The notes beneath the pieces were generated by a model that made no database searches, had not been told where the DNA came from, and saw only the letters and a list, made by a program, of their open reading frames with translations. From Persebacter sp965221835 (GTDB lineage: Bacteria; Pseudomonadota; Gammaproteobacteria; Tethybacterales; Persebacteraceae): a stretch of DNA of 64,000 bases. Positions 40,962 through 50,205 of this stretch are shown in pieces; position 1 is the stretch's first letter, and the number at the start of each line of letters is the position of its first letter. Position numbers and translations under genes: made by a program. Location of the stretch: the NCBI GenBank assembly GCA_965221835.1, contig OZ244916.1:1426001-1490000 (forward strand), given 5' to 3'.

Positions 40962-41966
40962 ATGACAAAAATCGGGATGCTTTTATTTGCGATGGCAGTG
41001 TCTCCGGCGGCGGCGATTGATATTGTCGGGTCGTCCACGGTATATCCGTTTTCCACGGTAGCGGCGGAATTGTTCGCGCAAGTTTACGGCGGCAAAACGC
41101 CGAAAGTGGAAGCCACCGGCAGCGGCGGCGGATTGAAACTTTTTTGCGGCGGCGCACCCGATATCGTCAACGCCTCGCGCCGCATCAAAAAATCGGAACA
41201 AGAATTGTGCGCACAAAACGACATTCGCGAAATTCTGGAAATCAAAATCGGCTACGGCGGCATTGTGGTCGCGCGGGCGGCGGAAAAAGAAAACTTCGCG
41301 CTGACACAGCGGCAGTTATTTCTCGCGTTAGCGCGACAAACGCCGGATGCGAACGGCAATTTGCAAGACAATCCGCACCAAACATGGCGCGACATAAACG
41401 CGGAATTGCCCGACATTCCGATTCGCGTGTATGGACCGCCGCCGACTTCCGGCACGCGCGATGCTTTCGCGGAGTTGGCGTTGGATGCCGGATGCGGCGA
41501 TGCGCACGACTCGCTGCGGGCGTTGCACAATTCCGACAAAACGCGATACAAAAATATCTGCCACGGCGTACGCGAAGACGGTGCCTATATCGAATCGGGC
41601 GAGAATGATAATTTGATTATCCAAAAACTCGTTGCCAATCCCGACTCGCTTGGCATTTTCGGATTCAGTTTTTTGGAAGAAAATCGCGACAAAGTACGCG
41701 GGTTGCCGATAGAAGGAATCGCGCCGACATTTGAATCCGTTGCGGACGGCGACTATCCGATTTCGCGCCCGCTATTTTTTTACGCCAATCTCGGACGCTA
41801 CGACAAAACGCCGGGGCTGGCGGCGTTTGTGGAGTTTTTTGTGTCAGAAGATATCATGGGCGAATTTGGTGCGCTTTCCGACCGCGGATTAATTCCGTTG
41901 CCGCCGGACGAATATGCCGCCGCCGAAACCGCCGCGCAAACGCGCACGCCGATGCCGCAGTTATAA
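40962..41966 (+). CDS. pstS: Phosphate ABC transporter substrate-binding protein
   Basis: Periplasmic phosphate receptor. 334 aa from 40962, where MTKIGMLLFAMAVSPAAA is a plausible signal peptide. PBP-like features: IDIVGSSTVYPFSTVAAELF, EATGSGGGLKLFCGGAPDIV, RVYGPPPTSGTRDAF, NPDSLGIFGFSFLEEN and YPISRPLFFYANLG. An in-frame ATG at 40881 lies 7 nt after TACAAT and adds 27 residues; if the mRNA is leaderless that start may be the real one, with a long N-region. First gene of pstSCAB-phoU. Confidence 0.9.
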   Translation: MTKIGMLLFAMAVSPAAAIDIVGSSTVYPFSTVAAELFAQVYGGKTPKVEATGSGGGLKLFCGGAPDIVNASRRIKKSEQELCAQNDIREILEIKIGYGGIVVARAAEKENFALTQRQLFLALARQTPDANGNLQDNPHQTWRDINAELPDIPIRVYGPPPTSGTRDAFAELALDAGCGDAHDSLRALHNSDKTRYKNICHGVREDGAYIESGENDNLIIQKLVANPDSLGIFGFSFLEENRDKVRGLPIEGIAPTFESVADGDYPISRPLFFYANLGRYDKTPGLAAFVEFFVSEDIMGEFGALSDRGLIPLPPDEYAAAETAAQTRTPMPQL

Positions 41967-41990
41967 GGCGGCAATACGCCAAAAGCGGCG

Positions 41991-41996
41991 TATAAT
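41991..41996 (+). promoter_or_regulatory. -10 box before pstC
   Basis: TATAAT in the 68-bp pstS-pstC gap, with a predicted leader of about 32 nt; it may give extra transcription of the permease genes. Confidence 0.35.
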
Positions 41997-42034
41997 TCCG
42001 TTATCGTCATTTTCGCAACAAATCGCAACAAAAA

Positions 42035-43228
42035 ATGAATTGGGATATCGCGCCGTGGTATTTTGCATGGATTTGCCTTTGTGCGGGCGGCGCGTTCTTT
42101 GCCGCCTCCCCGTCCGCCGCAACTGCCGCACCTTCGCCGCCGTCTTCTTACGGAAAATATGCCGCAACCGCCGCAATCGCCGGGGGGGCGGCGATATTTT
42201 TGTTGCAGACAATTTTACCGGCGTTTTCCGTGTGGATGGCGTTCGCGCTGGCGACAATGCCGGCGGCGGCGGCAGTTTTGCATACGCGCCGCCTTTGTCG
42301 CGCCCGCCGCCGTGCGCGTGCCGGATTTGAACATCTCGCGTTGTGGGTGTTGGCGGGGGCGGCGGCGTTGGCGACTCTGACGACAGCGGGAATTGTATTT
42401 GCAATCGCCGCCGAAGCATTGCAATTTTTTTTGCAGGTATCGCCCGCCGATTTTTTGTTCGGTACTTTGTGGAGTCCGCAAATCGCAATACGCGAAGATC
42501 AAATCGGTGCGCAAGGCGCGTTCGGATTCGTGCCGCTTCTTGTCGGTACGCTGCTGATTACCGCCGTCGCCATGGCAATCGCTACGCCGACCGGTCTGGT
42601 GGCGGCGGTTTATCTGGCGGAGTTTGCGGCGGCAAAAACGCGCGCACGAATCAAACCGCTACTGGAAATTTTGGCAGGCGTGCCGACTGTCGTATACGGA
42701 TTTTTTGCGGTTGCGGCATTGTCGCCGCTGTTGCGCGATTTGGGCGGTGCGGCGGGCATACAAGTAGCGGGCGAATCGGCGTTGGCGGCGGGGCTGGTGA
42801 TGGGCGTTATGCTGATTCCTTTCATCATTTCGCTGTCCGAAGACGCGCTTTTTGCCGCGCCGGATTCGTTGCGGCAAGGCGCGCTGGCATTGGGCGCGAC
42901 TCGTTTTGAAGCGGCGTATCAAGTGGTAATGCCGGCGGCATTGCCCGGAATCGCGGCGGGAATTTTGCTCGCATTGTCGCGCGCTATCGGCGAGACGATG
43001 ATCGTGGTAATGGCGGCGGGAGTCGCGGCGAATCTAACGCTAAATCCGCTGGAAGCGGTCACGACCGTCACGGTGCAAATTGTCACGCTTCTGACCGGCG
43101 ACCAGGAGTTTGACGACCCGAAAACATTGGCGGCGTTCGCCCTCGGACTCGCGCTTTTTGTCATCACTTTATTTTTGAATCTTCTCGCGTTGCGCGTTGT
43201 GCGCAAATACCGGCGGCAATATGAATAA
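42035..43228 (+). CDS. pstC: Phosphate ABC transporter permease PstC
   Basis: 397 aa, longer than the usual ~310 because of an extra N-terminal pair of membrane segments (residues 1-90). Core: LALWVLAGAAALATLTTAG, LFGTLWSPQIAIREDQIGAQ, the EAA-loop-like FAAPDSLRQGALALGATRFE and AGILLALSRAIGETMIVVMA. Forms the membrane channel with PstA. Overlaps pstA by 8 bp. Confidence 0.93.
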   Translation: MNWDIAPWYFAWICLCAGGAFFAASPSAATAAPSPPSSYGKYAATAAIAGGAAIFLLQTILPAFSVWMAFALATMPAAAAVLHTRRLCRARRRARAGFEHLALWVLAGAAALATLTTAGIVFAIAAEALQFFLQVSPADFLFGTLWSPQIAIREDQIGAQGAFGFVPLLVGTLLITAVAMAIATPTGLVAAVYLAEFAAAKTRARIKPLLEILAGVPTVVYGFFAVAALSPLLRDLGGAAGIQVAGESALAAGLVMGVMLIPFIISLSEDALFAAPDSLRQGALALGATRFEAAYQVVMPAALPGIAAGILLALSRAIGETMIVVMAAGVAANLTLNPLEAVTTVTVQIVTLLTGDQEFDDPKTLAAFALGLALFVITLFLNLLALRVVRKYRRQYE

Positions 43229-44474
43229 CGCCCGCCTTCGCATCCGCTACGCCCGCGAACGACGTTTTTTGTACGCCGCCGCGCTATGCATTTTTCTGGC
43301 GATTGTGTTTTTGGGCGGGCTTTTTGCGTCTTTGGCGTGGAAAGGATGGCGCGGTTTTTTGCTCGCCGAAGTGCGAATGCAAATTTTTATAGACCCCGCG
43401 GTTGTCGGAACAGATGGCGAAAAATCCGCGCTTGCCTATCGCCGTCTCGTCAAAAAAGCATTGCAAACCGAATTCGCCGCAGATGGCGGACGCGCCGAAC
43501 GCCGCCTCGCCGGCGGAGTCGTAAGCGACGGGGCGGGCGTTTTGTTGCGCGACATCGTATTGCAAAATCCGGAAATGCTTGGACGGCGCGAAGAAGTGTG
43601 GTTGCCCGCCGGAGCAGGCGCCGAAGCATTTTTTAAAGGCGCGGAAAACGCCGACCGTCTGCAATTGCGCGGCGTACCAAAAACGCACATCGCAAAACTA
43701 AAAACATTGCAAACAGACGGGCGCGTACGCACGCGATTCAACGCAACATTTTTTACCGCCGGCGATTCGCGCAACGCCGAATTGGCGGGAATCGGCGGCG
43801 CATTGCGCGGTTCATTTTTTACTCTGGCATTGGCGTTTTTCATTTCTTTTCCGGCGGGCGTTTTGGCGGCGGTTTATTTGGAAATGTTCGCACCGCGCGG
43901 CGGACGGCGCAACGGCTGGCTGGATTTTATTGAAATCAATATCAACAATCTCGCCGCCGTACCGTCCGTCATTTTCGGTTTACTCGGATTAGCGGTACTG
44001 ATTAACATTTTCGGATTGCCCCGTTCGTCGTCGCTTGCCGGCGGGCTGGTTTTGTCGCTGATGACTTTGCCGACAATCATCATCGCGGCGCGGGCGGCAT
44101 TAAAATCGGCGCCGCCGTCTTTGCTGGCGGCGGCGATGTCGCTGGGGGCGACAAGAATGCAAGGCGTTTTTCATCATGTTTTACCGGCGGCGATGCCGGG
44201 CATTCTCACCGGCGCGATTATCGGAATGGCGCAGGCGTTGGGCGAAACCGCGCCGCTGCTGATGATTGGAATGGCGGCGTTTATCGCCGATGCGCCCGCC
44301 GGATTTACGGATGCGGCGACCGCATTGCCGGTGCAGATTTTTTTGTGGGCGGACAGTCCCGAACGCGGATTCGCCGAACGCACCGCAACCGCAATTCTCG
44401 TCCTTCTCGGTTTTTTGGTTATGATGAACGCGGCGGCAGTGTTTTTGCGGCGGCGGCTGGAGACAAAATGGTGA
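43221..44474 (+). CDS. pstA: Phosphate ABC transporter permease PstA
   Basis: 417 aa against about 290 for E. coli, because a ~140-residue domain lies between helix 1 (LYAAALCIFLAIVFLGGLFA) and the five-helix permease core. Core marks: GGALRGSFFTLALAFFISFP, NLAAVPSVIFGLLGLAVLI, the EAA loop LLAAAMSLGATRMQGVFHHV and GAIIGMAQALGETAPLLM. Start MNNARLRIRYAR follows the pstC end; the frame upstream is antisense or shifted. The extended form is known in other gammaproteobacteria. Confidence 0.93.
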   Translation: MNNARLRIRYARERRFLYAAALCIFLAIVFLGGLFASLAWKGWRGFLLAEVRMQIFIDPAVVGTDGEKSALAYRRLVKKALQTEFAADGGRAERRLAGGVVSDGAGVLLRDIVLQNPEMLGRREEVWLPAGAGAEAFFKGAENADRLQLRGVPKTHIAKLKTLQTDGRVRTRFNATFFTAGDSRNAELAGIGGALRGSFFTLALAFFISFPAGVLAAVYLEMFAPRGGRRNGWLDFIEININNLAAVPSVIFGLLGLAVLINIFGLPRSSSLAGGLVLSLMTLPTIIIAARAALKSAPPSLLAAAMSLGATRMQGVFHHVLPAAMPGILTGAIIGMAQALGETAPLLMIGMAAFIADAPAGFTDAATALPVQIFLWADSPERGFAERTATAILVLLGFLVMMNAAAVFLRRRLETKW

Positions 44475-45232
44475 ACGCGCCGATTATAGAAACGCGAAAT
44501 TTAAATGTACATTACGGCGATTTTCACGCGCTCAAAAATGTCAATTTGCAAATCGCGGCGAAAGAAATTACCGCCCTTATCGGACCGTCCGGTTGCGGCA
44601 AAACGACTTTTTTGCGCTGCCTGAACCGGATGAACGATTTGGTGGCGGATTGCACCGTAAAAGGCGAAGTATTGCTGGACGGCGACAATGTCAATCGCCC
44701 GAACTACGACGAAGTGGAGTTGCGTGCGCGCGTTGGAATGGTTTTCCAAAAACCGAATCCGTTTCCGAAAAGCATCTACGACAATGTCGCTTACGGACCG
44801 CGCATTCACGGCATGGCGGAATCGCGGGCGGCGTTGGACGACATTGTGGAACGCGGTCTTACCGCCGCCGGTTTGTGGGAGGAAGTGCGCGACAAACTTG
44901 CAGCTCCCGGCACGCAGTTATCCGGCGGACAACAGCAGCGATTGTGCATTGCCCGCGCGTTGGCGGTGGCGCCGGAAATCGTGCTGATGGACGAACCGTG
45001 TTCGGCGTTGGATCCGGTAGCGACCGGGCGCATAGAAGAATTGATGTTTGAGTTGCGGCGCGATTATACGATTGTCATCGTCACGCATTCAATGCAACAA
45101 GCGGCGCGTACTTCGCAGCGGACGGCGTTTTTTCATCTCGGCGAACTCATAGAAGTGGGCGACACAAATACCATGTTTACCCGCCCCAAACACGGACGCA
45201 CCGAAGCGTATATTACCGGGCGTTATGGTTGA
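44468..45232 (+). CDS. pstB: Phosphate ABC transporter ATP-binding protein
   Basis: 254 aa. Walker A GPSGCGKTTFLRCLN, the Pst-specific DLVADCTVKGEVLLDGDNV and MVFQKPNPFPKSIYDNVAYG, signature QLSGGQQQRLCIARAL, Walker B VLMDEPCSALDPVAT, and switch His in IVIVTHSMQQAAR. Overlaps pstA by 7 bp. An ATG-led frame from 44345 is within pstA and rejected. Confidence 0.96.
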   Translation: MVNAPIIETRNLNVHYGDFHALKNVNLQIAAKEITALIGPSGCGKTTFLRCLNRMNDLVADCTVKGEVLLDGDNVNRPNYDEVELRARVGMVFQKPNPFPKSIYDNVAYGPRIHGMAESRAALDDIVERGLTAAGLWEEVRDKLAAPGTQLSGGQQQRLCIARALAVAPEIVLMDEPCSALDPVATGRIEELMFELRRDYTIVIVTHSMQQAARTSQRTAFFHLGELIEVGDTNTMFTRPKHGRTEAYITGRYG

Positions 45233-45326
45233 TTTTATTGAAAAGAACGGCGGCGGCGCATTTGCAAAACTGCCGCAAAACGCGTTTTTGGCGGTTATCC
45301 GTTAAAATCGTACGGAGGACAAAAAA

Positions 45327-46013
45327 ATGATGGAACATCTGCCGCACACCAATCCCGCTTACGACCGCGAAATGACAAAAATGTCAAATCTGCTGACCGA
45401 AATGGAATCCGCCGTCCGTTCGCAGTTGTCGGAAATAGAAACCGCTTTCGCAGACATGAGTTTAGAACGCGCGCGCATCGTGCGATGCAACGATTCGCGT
45501 CTGAACGAAATGGAAGGTAAAGCGTTGCAGCAAGCGATTGCGGTGCTGGCGTGCTATCAGCCGGTCGCGGAAGATTTGCGCAAAGTCGTTAGCGCGTTGT
45601 TCGCCGCAGTGGAATATGAACGCATCGGCGATTATGTCAAAAACTTCGCAACCAGCGTGGAAGCGTTCGTATCGCACAAAGAAACGCTTAAAATTTTTCC
45701 GATGCTGCTGGATATGATGCGCGAAGTGCGGCGGCAGTTTGAAGAATGCATCACCGCCGTCTCTGCGGACGATTTGGATGCCGCATTAAAAGTGCGGTGC
45801 GGCGATGCGGCAATAGACCGCATTTTTCGCAAAGTCGTAGACGCGGCGGTAGAAAACCAAATCGGCGGAGACGGCAACGCGCATTCTTTGGTGCATGCGA
45901 TTTCCATCGCCAGCAATCTGGAACGAATCGGCGACCGCGTAAAAAATCTGGCGGAAGTTTTTTACTACCGCAAAACCGGACGCCAACTAGAAGGCGCCGA
46001 CGAACGCGAATAA
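45327..46013 (+). CDS. phoU: Phosphate signaling regulator PhoU
   Basis: 228 aa, two PhoU repeats: RIVRCNDSRLNEMEGKALQQ and YERIGDYVKNFATSVE, then VRCGDAAIDRIFRKVVDAAV and ASNLERIGDRVKNLAEV. These E(R)xGDyxkn motifs bind metal clusters. PhoU silences the PhoR-PhoB system and controls Pst; phoR/phoB are not in the window. It has a clear Shine-Dalgarno GGAGG and a TAAAAT box near 45304, so it may also be expressed apart from pst. Confidence 0.94.
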   Translation: MMEHLPHTNPAYDREMTKMSNLLTEMESAVRSQLSEIETAFADMSLERARIVRCNDSRLNEMEGKALQQAIAVLACYQPVAEDLRKVVSALFAAVEYERIGDYVKNFATSVEAFVSHKETLKIFPMLLDMMREVRRQFEECITAVSADDLDAALKVRCGDAAIDRIFRKVVDAAVENQIGGDGNAHSLVHAISIASNLERIGDRVKNLAEVFYYRKTGRQLEGADERE

Positions 46014-46029
46014 CCGCCGCCTTCGCGCG

Positions 46030-47097
46030 ATGACGAATAATGTTTCGGCAATAAAAGGGCGCGGCGCAATCGGCGCACCGGCGGGAAGATTTGACGACAC
46101 AACCCGCGAACCGTTTGACGACGGCTGGGCGCGCGACGATTCGCCGCCGCCGCCCGAAACTATCGTGCAGTGGGACACGGCAAAAACAATTTTGAGCGAA
46201 AACAACTCGCCGGACATTCCGCACGAACTTTCCGCGAATCCATATCGCGGTTGCGAACACGGTTGCGTTTATTGTTTTGCGCGTCCGTCGCACGCGTTTT
46301 TGGGTTTGTCGCCGGGGCTGGATTTTGAAACGCGCATTTTTGCCAAACGGGACGCGCCCGAATTGTTGCGGCGCGAATTGTCGCATCCGCACTATCGCCC
46401 GCGCCCGCTATCGCTGGGCGTTAATACCGATTCGTATCAACCGCTAGAACGCCGTCTAAAAATCACGCGACAAATGCTGGAAATTCTCGCCGAATGCCGC
46501 CATCCGGTTTCGCTTTTCACCAAATCCGCGCTGATAGAACGCGATTTGGATATTTTGTCGGAAATGGCAAAAAACGGGCTGGCGGAAACCGCCATATCGC
46601 TCACTTCGCTGGACGCAAATCTGACTCGCAAACTGGAACCGCGCGCCGCCGCCCCGCAACGGCGACTGAAAACCATTCGCGCCCTCGCCGATGCGGGCGT
46701 GCCGGTGTCGGTCCTGCAAGCGCCGATAATTCCGGCGGTCAACGACAGCGAAATAGAATCGCTACTCGCCGCCGCCGCACAATCGGGCGCCTCCGCCGCC
46801 GGTTATGTGATTTTGCGTCTGCCGCACGAATTGAAAGAAGTTTTTCGCGAATGGCTGGAAACACATCTGCCGCAACGGGCGGAAAAAGTAATGGCGCAAG
46901 TGCGGGAAATGCACGGCGGACGCGATTACAATCCCGAATTTTTCGCCCGTCATCGCGGGCGCGGCGTTTTGGCGGATTTGATTGCGCAACGATTCGCCGC
47001 CGCCCGCCGCCGCCTCGCTTTGGACTCCCCCCGCACAACCCCCCTCCGCCACGACCTCTTCCGCCCCCCACCCGCAAAACAACGCGCTTTGTTTTAG
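46030..47097 (+). CDS. PA0069-type radical SAM protein
   Basis: 355 aa. The radical SAM triad is YRGCEHGCVYCFARPSHAF (CX3CX2C). Other family marks: WARDDSPPPPETIVQWDTAK, PHELSANPYRG, GLDFETRIFAK, SLGVNTDSYQPLERRLKITR and SLFTKSALIERDLDIL. Close relatives resemble SPL photolyase-like enzymes but their reaction is not known. Lies 16 bp after phoU, probably the end of the same transcript. The last 30 residues are Arg/Pro-rich. Confidence 0.85.
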   Translation: MTNNVSAIKGRGAIGAPAGRFDDTTREPFDDGWARDDSPPPPETIVQWDTAKTILSENNSPDIPHELSANPYRGCEHGCVYCFARPSHAFLGLSPGLDFETRIFAKRDAPELLRRELSHPHYRPRPLSLGVNTDSYQPLERRLKITRQMLEILAECRHPVSLFTKSALIERDLDILSEMAKNGLAETAISLTSLDANLTRKLEPRAAAPQRRLKTIRALADAGVPVSVLQAPIIPAVNDSEIESLLAAAAQSGASAAGYVILRLPHELKEVFREWLETHLPQRAEKVMAQVREMHGGRDYNPEFFARHRGRGVLADLIAQRFAAARRRLALDSPRTTPLRHDLFRPPPAKQRALF

Positions 47098-47145
47098 GTG
47101 TCGTGTAAAAGGTGAAACGCGATACAATTGCATTTTCGTATTTTC

Positions 47146-47217
47146 GGGGGCGTAGCTCAGGGGTAGAGCGTCCGGTTTGCATCCGGAAGGTCGCGGGTTC
47201 AATTCCCGCCGCCTCCA
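47146..47217 (+). tRNA. tRNA-Ala (TGC)
   Basis: Acceptor GGGGGCG pairs CGCCTCC (one G-T); D-arm GCTCAGGGGTAGAGC; anticodon stem TCCGG/CCGGA with loop TTTGCAT, anticodon TGC; T-loop GTTCAATTC. Discriminator A is followed by CCG, so CCA is not fully encoded. Confidence 0.93.
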
Positions 47218-47281
47218 CCGTTTTTTAATACGCGGAAATGTCGCCGCACCGGGCGGGGCGAGAAACGGCAAGCAAATAGTA

Positions 47282-47414
47282 TTCCGACAAAAACCGGGAT
47301 TTTCGCGCATTCTAAAACAGATTATAAAATTCCGACAAAAACCGGGATTTTCGCGCATTCTAAAACAGATTATAAAATTCCGGCAAAAACCGGGATTTTC
47401 GCGCATTCTAAAAC
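47282..47414. repeat. Three tandem 48-bp repeats
   Basis: TTCCGACAAAAACCGGGATT plus TTCGCGCATTCTAAAACAG and ATTATAAAA start at 47282, 47330 and 47378. The third unit is shortened after TCTAAAAC and has GGC for GAC. The 47218-47568 gap between tRNA-Ala and the end of atpA holds this and AT/GC-mixed DNA with no gene. Confidence 0.88.
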
Positions 47415-47568
47415 GGCGGATTCGGCGGATTATGATTTTGCGTTGTCCGGCGATTTCGCAAACGGCGGAAAATGTCGCATAAACGGCGCATCGTTTCCGA
47501 TTCTGATTCTGATTCCGATTCCGAAAAACGTGTTCCGGTTTTCGCCGGAAAACGCGCTGCCGCCTGTG

Positions 47569-49119
47569 TTAGGCGGGCATGTTCTCAAAAAACGCCGTCA
47601 TTGCATCGTTGAGGGCGGCGTCTATTTCGTCCGTGAGTTCGGGGGTTGCGTCTATTTTCGCCATCAAATCGGCGTGACGCGCTTTCATTTCTTTTTGCAA
47701 ATCGGTTTCGGTTTGCAACGCTTTTTCTACGCTGATTTTGTCAAAAAATCCCTTTTCAATCGCGTAAAGCGTTATCGCCAACTCGGCAACCGAAAACGGC
47801 GTATATTGCTTTTGTTTCATCAACTCGGTGACGACACGCCCTTTTTCCAACTGCGCGCGCGTAGCATCGTCCAAATCGGAAGCGAACTGCGCGAACGCCG
47901 CCAATTCGCGGTATTGCGCCAACGCGAGACGGACGCCGCCGCCGAGTTTTTTGATGATTTTGGTCTGCGCCGCACCGCCTACGCGCGACACCGAAAGCCC
48001 CGCATTCATCGCCGGACGCACGCCCGCATTGAACAAATCCGTCTCCAAAAATATCTGTCCGTCCGTAATGGAAATGACATTGGTCGGCACGAACGCGGTG
48101 ACATCGCCCGCCTGCGTTTCAATAATCGGCAGCGCGGTCAACGAACCGGTTTTGCCTTTTACTTTGCCGCCGGTGTGTTGTTCCACATAACCGGGATTGA
48201 CGCGCGCGGCGCGCTCCAACAAGCGCGAATGCAGATAAAATACATCGCCCGGATACGCTTCGCGCCCCGGCGGACGGCGCAACAACAGCGAAATTTGCCG
48301 ATACGCCCACGCCTGTTTGGTCAAATCGTCGTAAATAATCAGCGCGTCTTGCCCGCGGTCGCGGAAATATTCCGCCATCGTGCATCCGGCATAGGGCGCG
48401 ATATATTGCAACGGCGCGGCGTCCGAAGCGGTTGCCGAAACGATGATAGTGTGCGCCAGCGCATCGTGTTCTTCTAACTTGCGCACGACCGCCGCCACCG
48501 AAGACGCTTTTTGTCCGATGGCGACATAAACGCAAATGCAATCTTGCCCTTTTTGATTGATAATCGCGTCCACCGCGATGGCGGTTTTGCCGGTTTGGCG
48601 GTCGCCGATAATCAATTCGCGTTGTCCGCGCCCGATTGGCACCATCGTGTCAATCGCTTTCAGACCGGTTTGCAGCGGTTGCGAAACGCTTTGCCGCCAA
48701 ATCACGCCGGGCGCGATTTTTTCTATCGCCTCGCGGTGTGTCGCATCTATCGCGCCTTTGCCGTCTATCGGTTCTCCGAGCGGATTGACCACCCGCCCGA
48801 CAAGCGCCTCGCCGACCGGCACTTCCAGCACCCGCCCCGTGCAGGAAACGCGATGTCCTTCGGAAATGTGTCCGTATTCGCCCAGCACCACCGCGCCGAC
48901 CGAATCTTCTTCCAAATTTAACGCCAAACCGAAACCGCCGTTCGCGCCGGCAAACTGCAGCATTTCGCCTTGCTGCACATCCGAAAGCCCGTGTATGCGG
49001 ACGATGCCGTCGTTGACCGACAACACCACGCCCTCGTTGCGCATTTCGGCGTCCAAATTCATATTGCCGATTTTTTGTCTGATGACTTCGCTAATTTCAG
49101 ACGGGCTCAATTGTTTCAT
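47569..49119 (-). CDS. atpA: ATP synthase F1 alpha subunit
   Basis: 516 aa. Non-catalytic nucleotide site GDRQTGKTAIAVDAIINQKG, DDLTKQAWAYRQISLLLRR-type (DALIIYDDLTKQ), the arginine finger region YVPTNVISITDGQIFLE variant FVPTNVISITDGQIFLETDL, and NAGLSVSRVGGAAQ. Shine-Dalgarno AGGAGAATC before the start. It is the last atp gene here: the next DNA holds repeats and tRNA-Ala on the other strand instead of atpG. Confidence 0.97.
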   Translation of the reverse strand: MKQLSPSEISEVIRQKIGNMNLDAEMRNEGVVLSVNDGIVRIHGLSDVQQGEMLQFAGANGGFGLALNLEEDSVGAVVLGEYGHISEGHRVSCTGRVLEVPVGEALVGRVVNPLGEPIDGKGAIDATHREAIEKIAPGVIWRQSVSQPLQTGLKAIDTMVPIGRGQRELIIGDRQTGKTAIAVDAIINQKGQDCICVYVAIGQKASSVAAVVRKLEEHDALAHTIIVSATASDAAPLQYIAPYAGCTMAEYFRDRGQDALIIYDDLTKQAWAYRQISLLLRRPPGREAYPGDVFYLHSRLLERAARVNPGYVEQHTGGKVKGKTGSLTALPIIETQAGDVTAFVPTNVISITDGQIFLETDLFNAGVRPAMNAGLSVSRVGGAAQTKIIKKLGGGVRLALAQYRELAAFAQFASDLDDATRAQLEKGRVVTELMKQKQYTPFSVAELAITLYAIEKGFFDKISVEKALQTETDLQKEMKARHADLMAKIDATPELTDEIDAALNDAMTAFFENMPA

Positions 49120-49135
49120 TGAAGATTCTCCTGTT

Positions 49136-49651
49136 TCAGTTTATCGCCGCCGCGAGACGGTCAATCCGTCCGCGAATGCTGGCGTCCATTACATTGTCTT
49201 GCAGATATACGCGGACGCCGCCCAGCAACGCCGGATTTTCGGAATATAGCGCGCGTACTTTTTTGCCGGTCCATTTGACGAGTGCGCGATCAAACTCGCT
49301 GCGTGCTGCCAACTCCATCGGCTGCGCGGTTTCCACCCGAATATCCAATACGCCCGCGGCTTCGGCGTACAATTTGGCGTAGCGGCGGGCGATGTCGCAC
49401 AATATATCCATTCGTTTGGCGGCGGCAACAATATGCAAAAAGTTGGCGAACGATTTTTCCGCCCCCGTCGCCGCGATAATGCCTTCCGCCAAAACATCTT
49501 GCCCGCCCCGCATCGCGCGCACCGCCCGAACAATAACTTCTTCGGACTCAACAATAGCGGCGAAAAAACGCGACCATTGGCGCGCCGTATTGTCGCCTTC
49601 GCCGTTCGCATAAGCGAAAGCGGCGGCGGCGTAAGGCAAGGCGGCTTTCAT
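49136..49651 (-). CDS. atpH: ATP synthase F1 delta subunit
   Basis: 171 aa. Helical N-domain (PYAAAAFAYANGEGDNTARQW), C-terminal VALRSNLDME-type region replaced by VRVYLQDNVMDASIRGRIDR, the standard VIDGSVKGKL-like end (VMDASIRGRIDRL). Connects F1 to the b stalk. Overlaps the atpF stop by 4 bp; stop 16 bp before atpA. Divergent in sequence but position and length leave little doubt. Confidence 0.93.
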   Translation of the reverse strand: MKAALPYAAAAFAYANGEGDNTARQWSRFFAAIVESEEVIVRAVRAMRGGQDVLAEGIIAATGAEKSFANFLHIVAAAKRMDILCDIARRYAKLYAEAAGVLDIRVETAQPMELAARSEFDRALVKWTGKKVRALYSENPALLGGVRVYLQDNVMDASIRGRIDRLAAAIN

Positions 49652-50205
49652 GAGGATAACTTTTGTTTAAGCGATTCTATGATTTCGGTGTGCGTTTTGG
49701 CATCAACTTCCCGCGCAAGAATGCGGGACGCGCCCGCTACCGCCAACTCGCCGACTTTTTCTTGCAATTCGCGGGACATTGCAGCCCGTTCCATTTCTAT
49801 TGTCCGGCGCCCCTGTTCCAAAATGCGGGCGTTTTCGGCTTCGGCTTCGCCGCGGGCGGATTCTACGATTTCGCTTTTCCGTTTTTCGCCTTCGGCGAGT
49901 ATTTGTCCGGCGCGTGTGCGGGCGTCCGCAAGCAATTCATTTTTGCGCGCCTCGGCGGCGGCAAGATCTTCCTTGCCTTGTGCGGCGGCGGCGAGACCGT
50001 CGGCGATTTCTTTCTGACGTGTTTCTACGGCGTTCATCAGCGGCGGCCAGACGAATTTCATCACCACCGCCACCAAAATGGCGAAAGTGATGATTTCGCC
50101 CAGAAGCGTCGTGAAACTGAGAAGTTTCAGCCCCTCCGCCGCCGCCGGAATCGCCGCCGACAATGCCGCCGCCGCCGCAGCGATGCGCGCGCGTTTCATC
50201 GGCAT
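49648..50205 (-). CDS. atpF: ATP synthase F0 b subunit
   Basis: 185 aa. Signature FTTLLGEIITFAILVAVVMK then FVWPPLMNAVETRQKEIADG, followed by a long Ala/Glu/Lys coiled coil (AAQGKEDLAAAEARKNELLA, EAEAENARILEQGRRTIEME). It starts with an extra MPMKRARIAAAAAALSAAIP-AAAEG that looks like a signal peptide before the usual membrane anchor, as in atpE. b normally begins right at the anchor. Confidence 0.93.
   Translation of the reverse strand: MPMKRARIAAAAAALSAAIPAAAEGLKLLSFTTLLGEIITFAILVAVVMKFVWPPLMNAVETRQKEIADGLAAAAQGKEDLAAAEARKNELLADARTRAGQILAEGEKRKSEIVESARGEAEAENARILEQGRRTIEMERAAMSRELQEKVGELAVAGASRILAREVDAKTHTEIIESLKQKLSS

Noticed and set aside
46762..47406. Minus-strand frame of 214 residues with three repeats of MRENPGFCRNFIICFR
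   Set aside because: Reads through the 48-bp repeats, across tRNA-Ala on the other strand and the antisense of the radical SAM gene.
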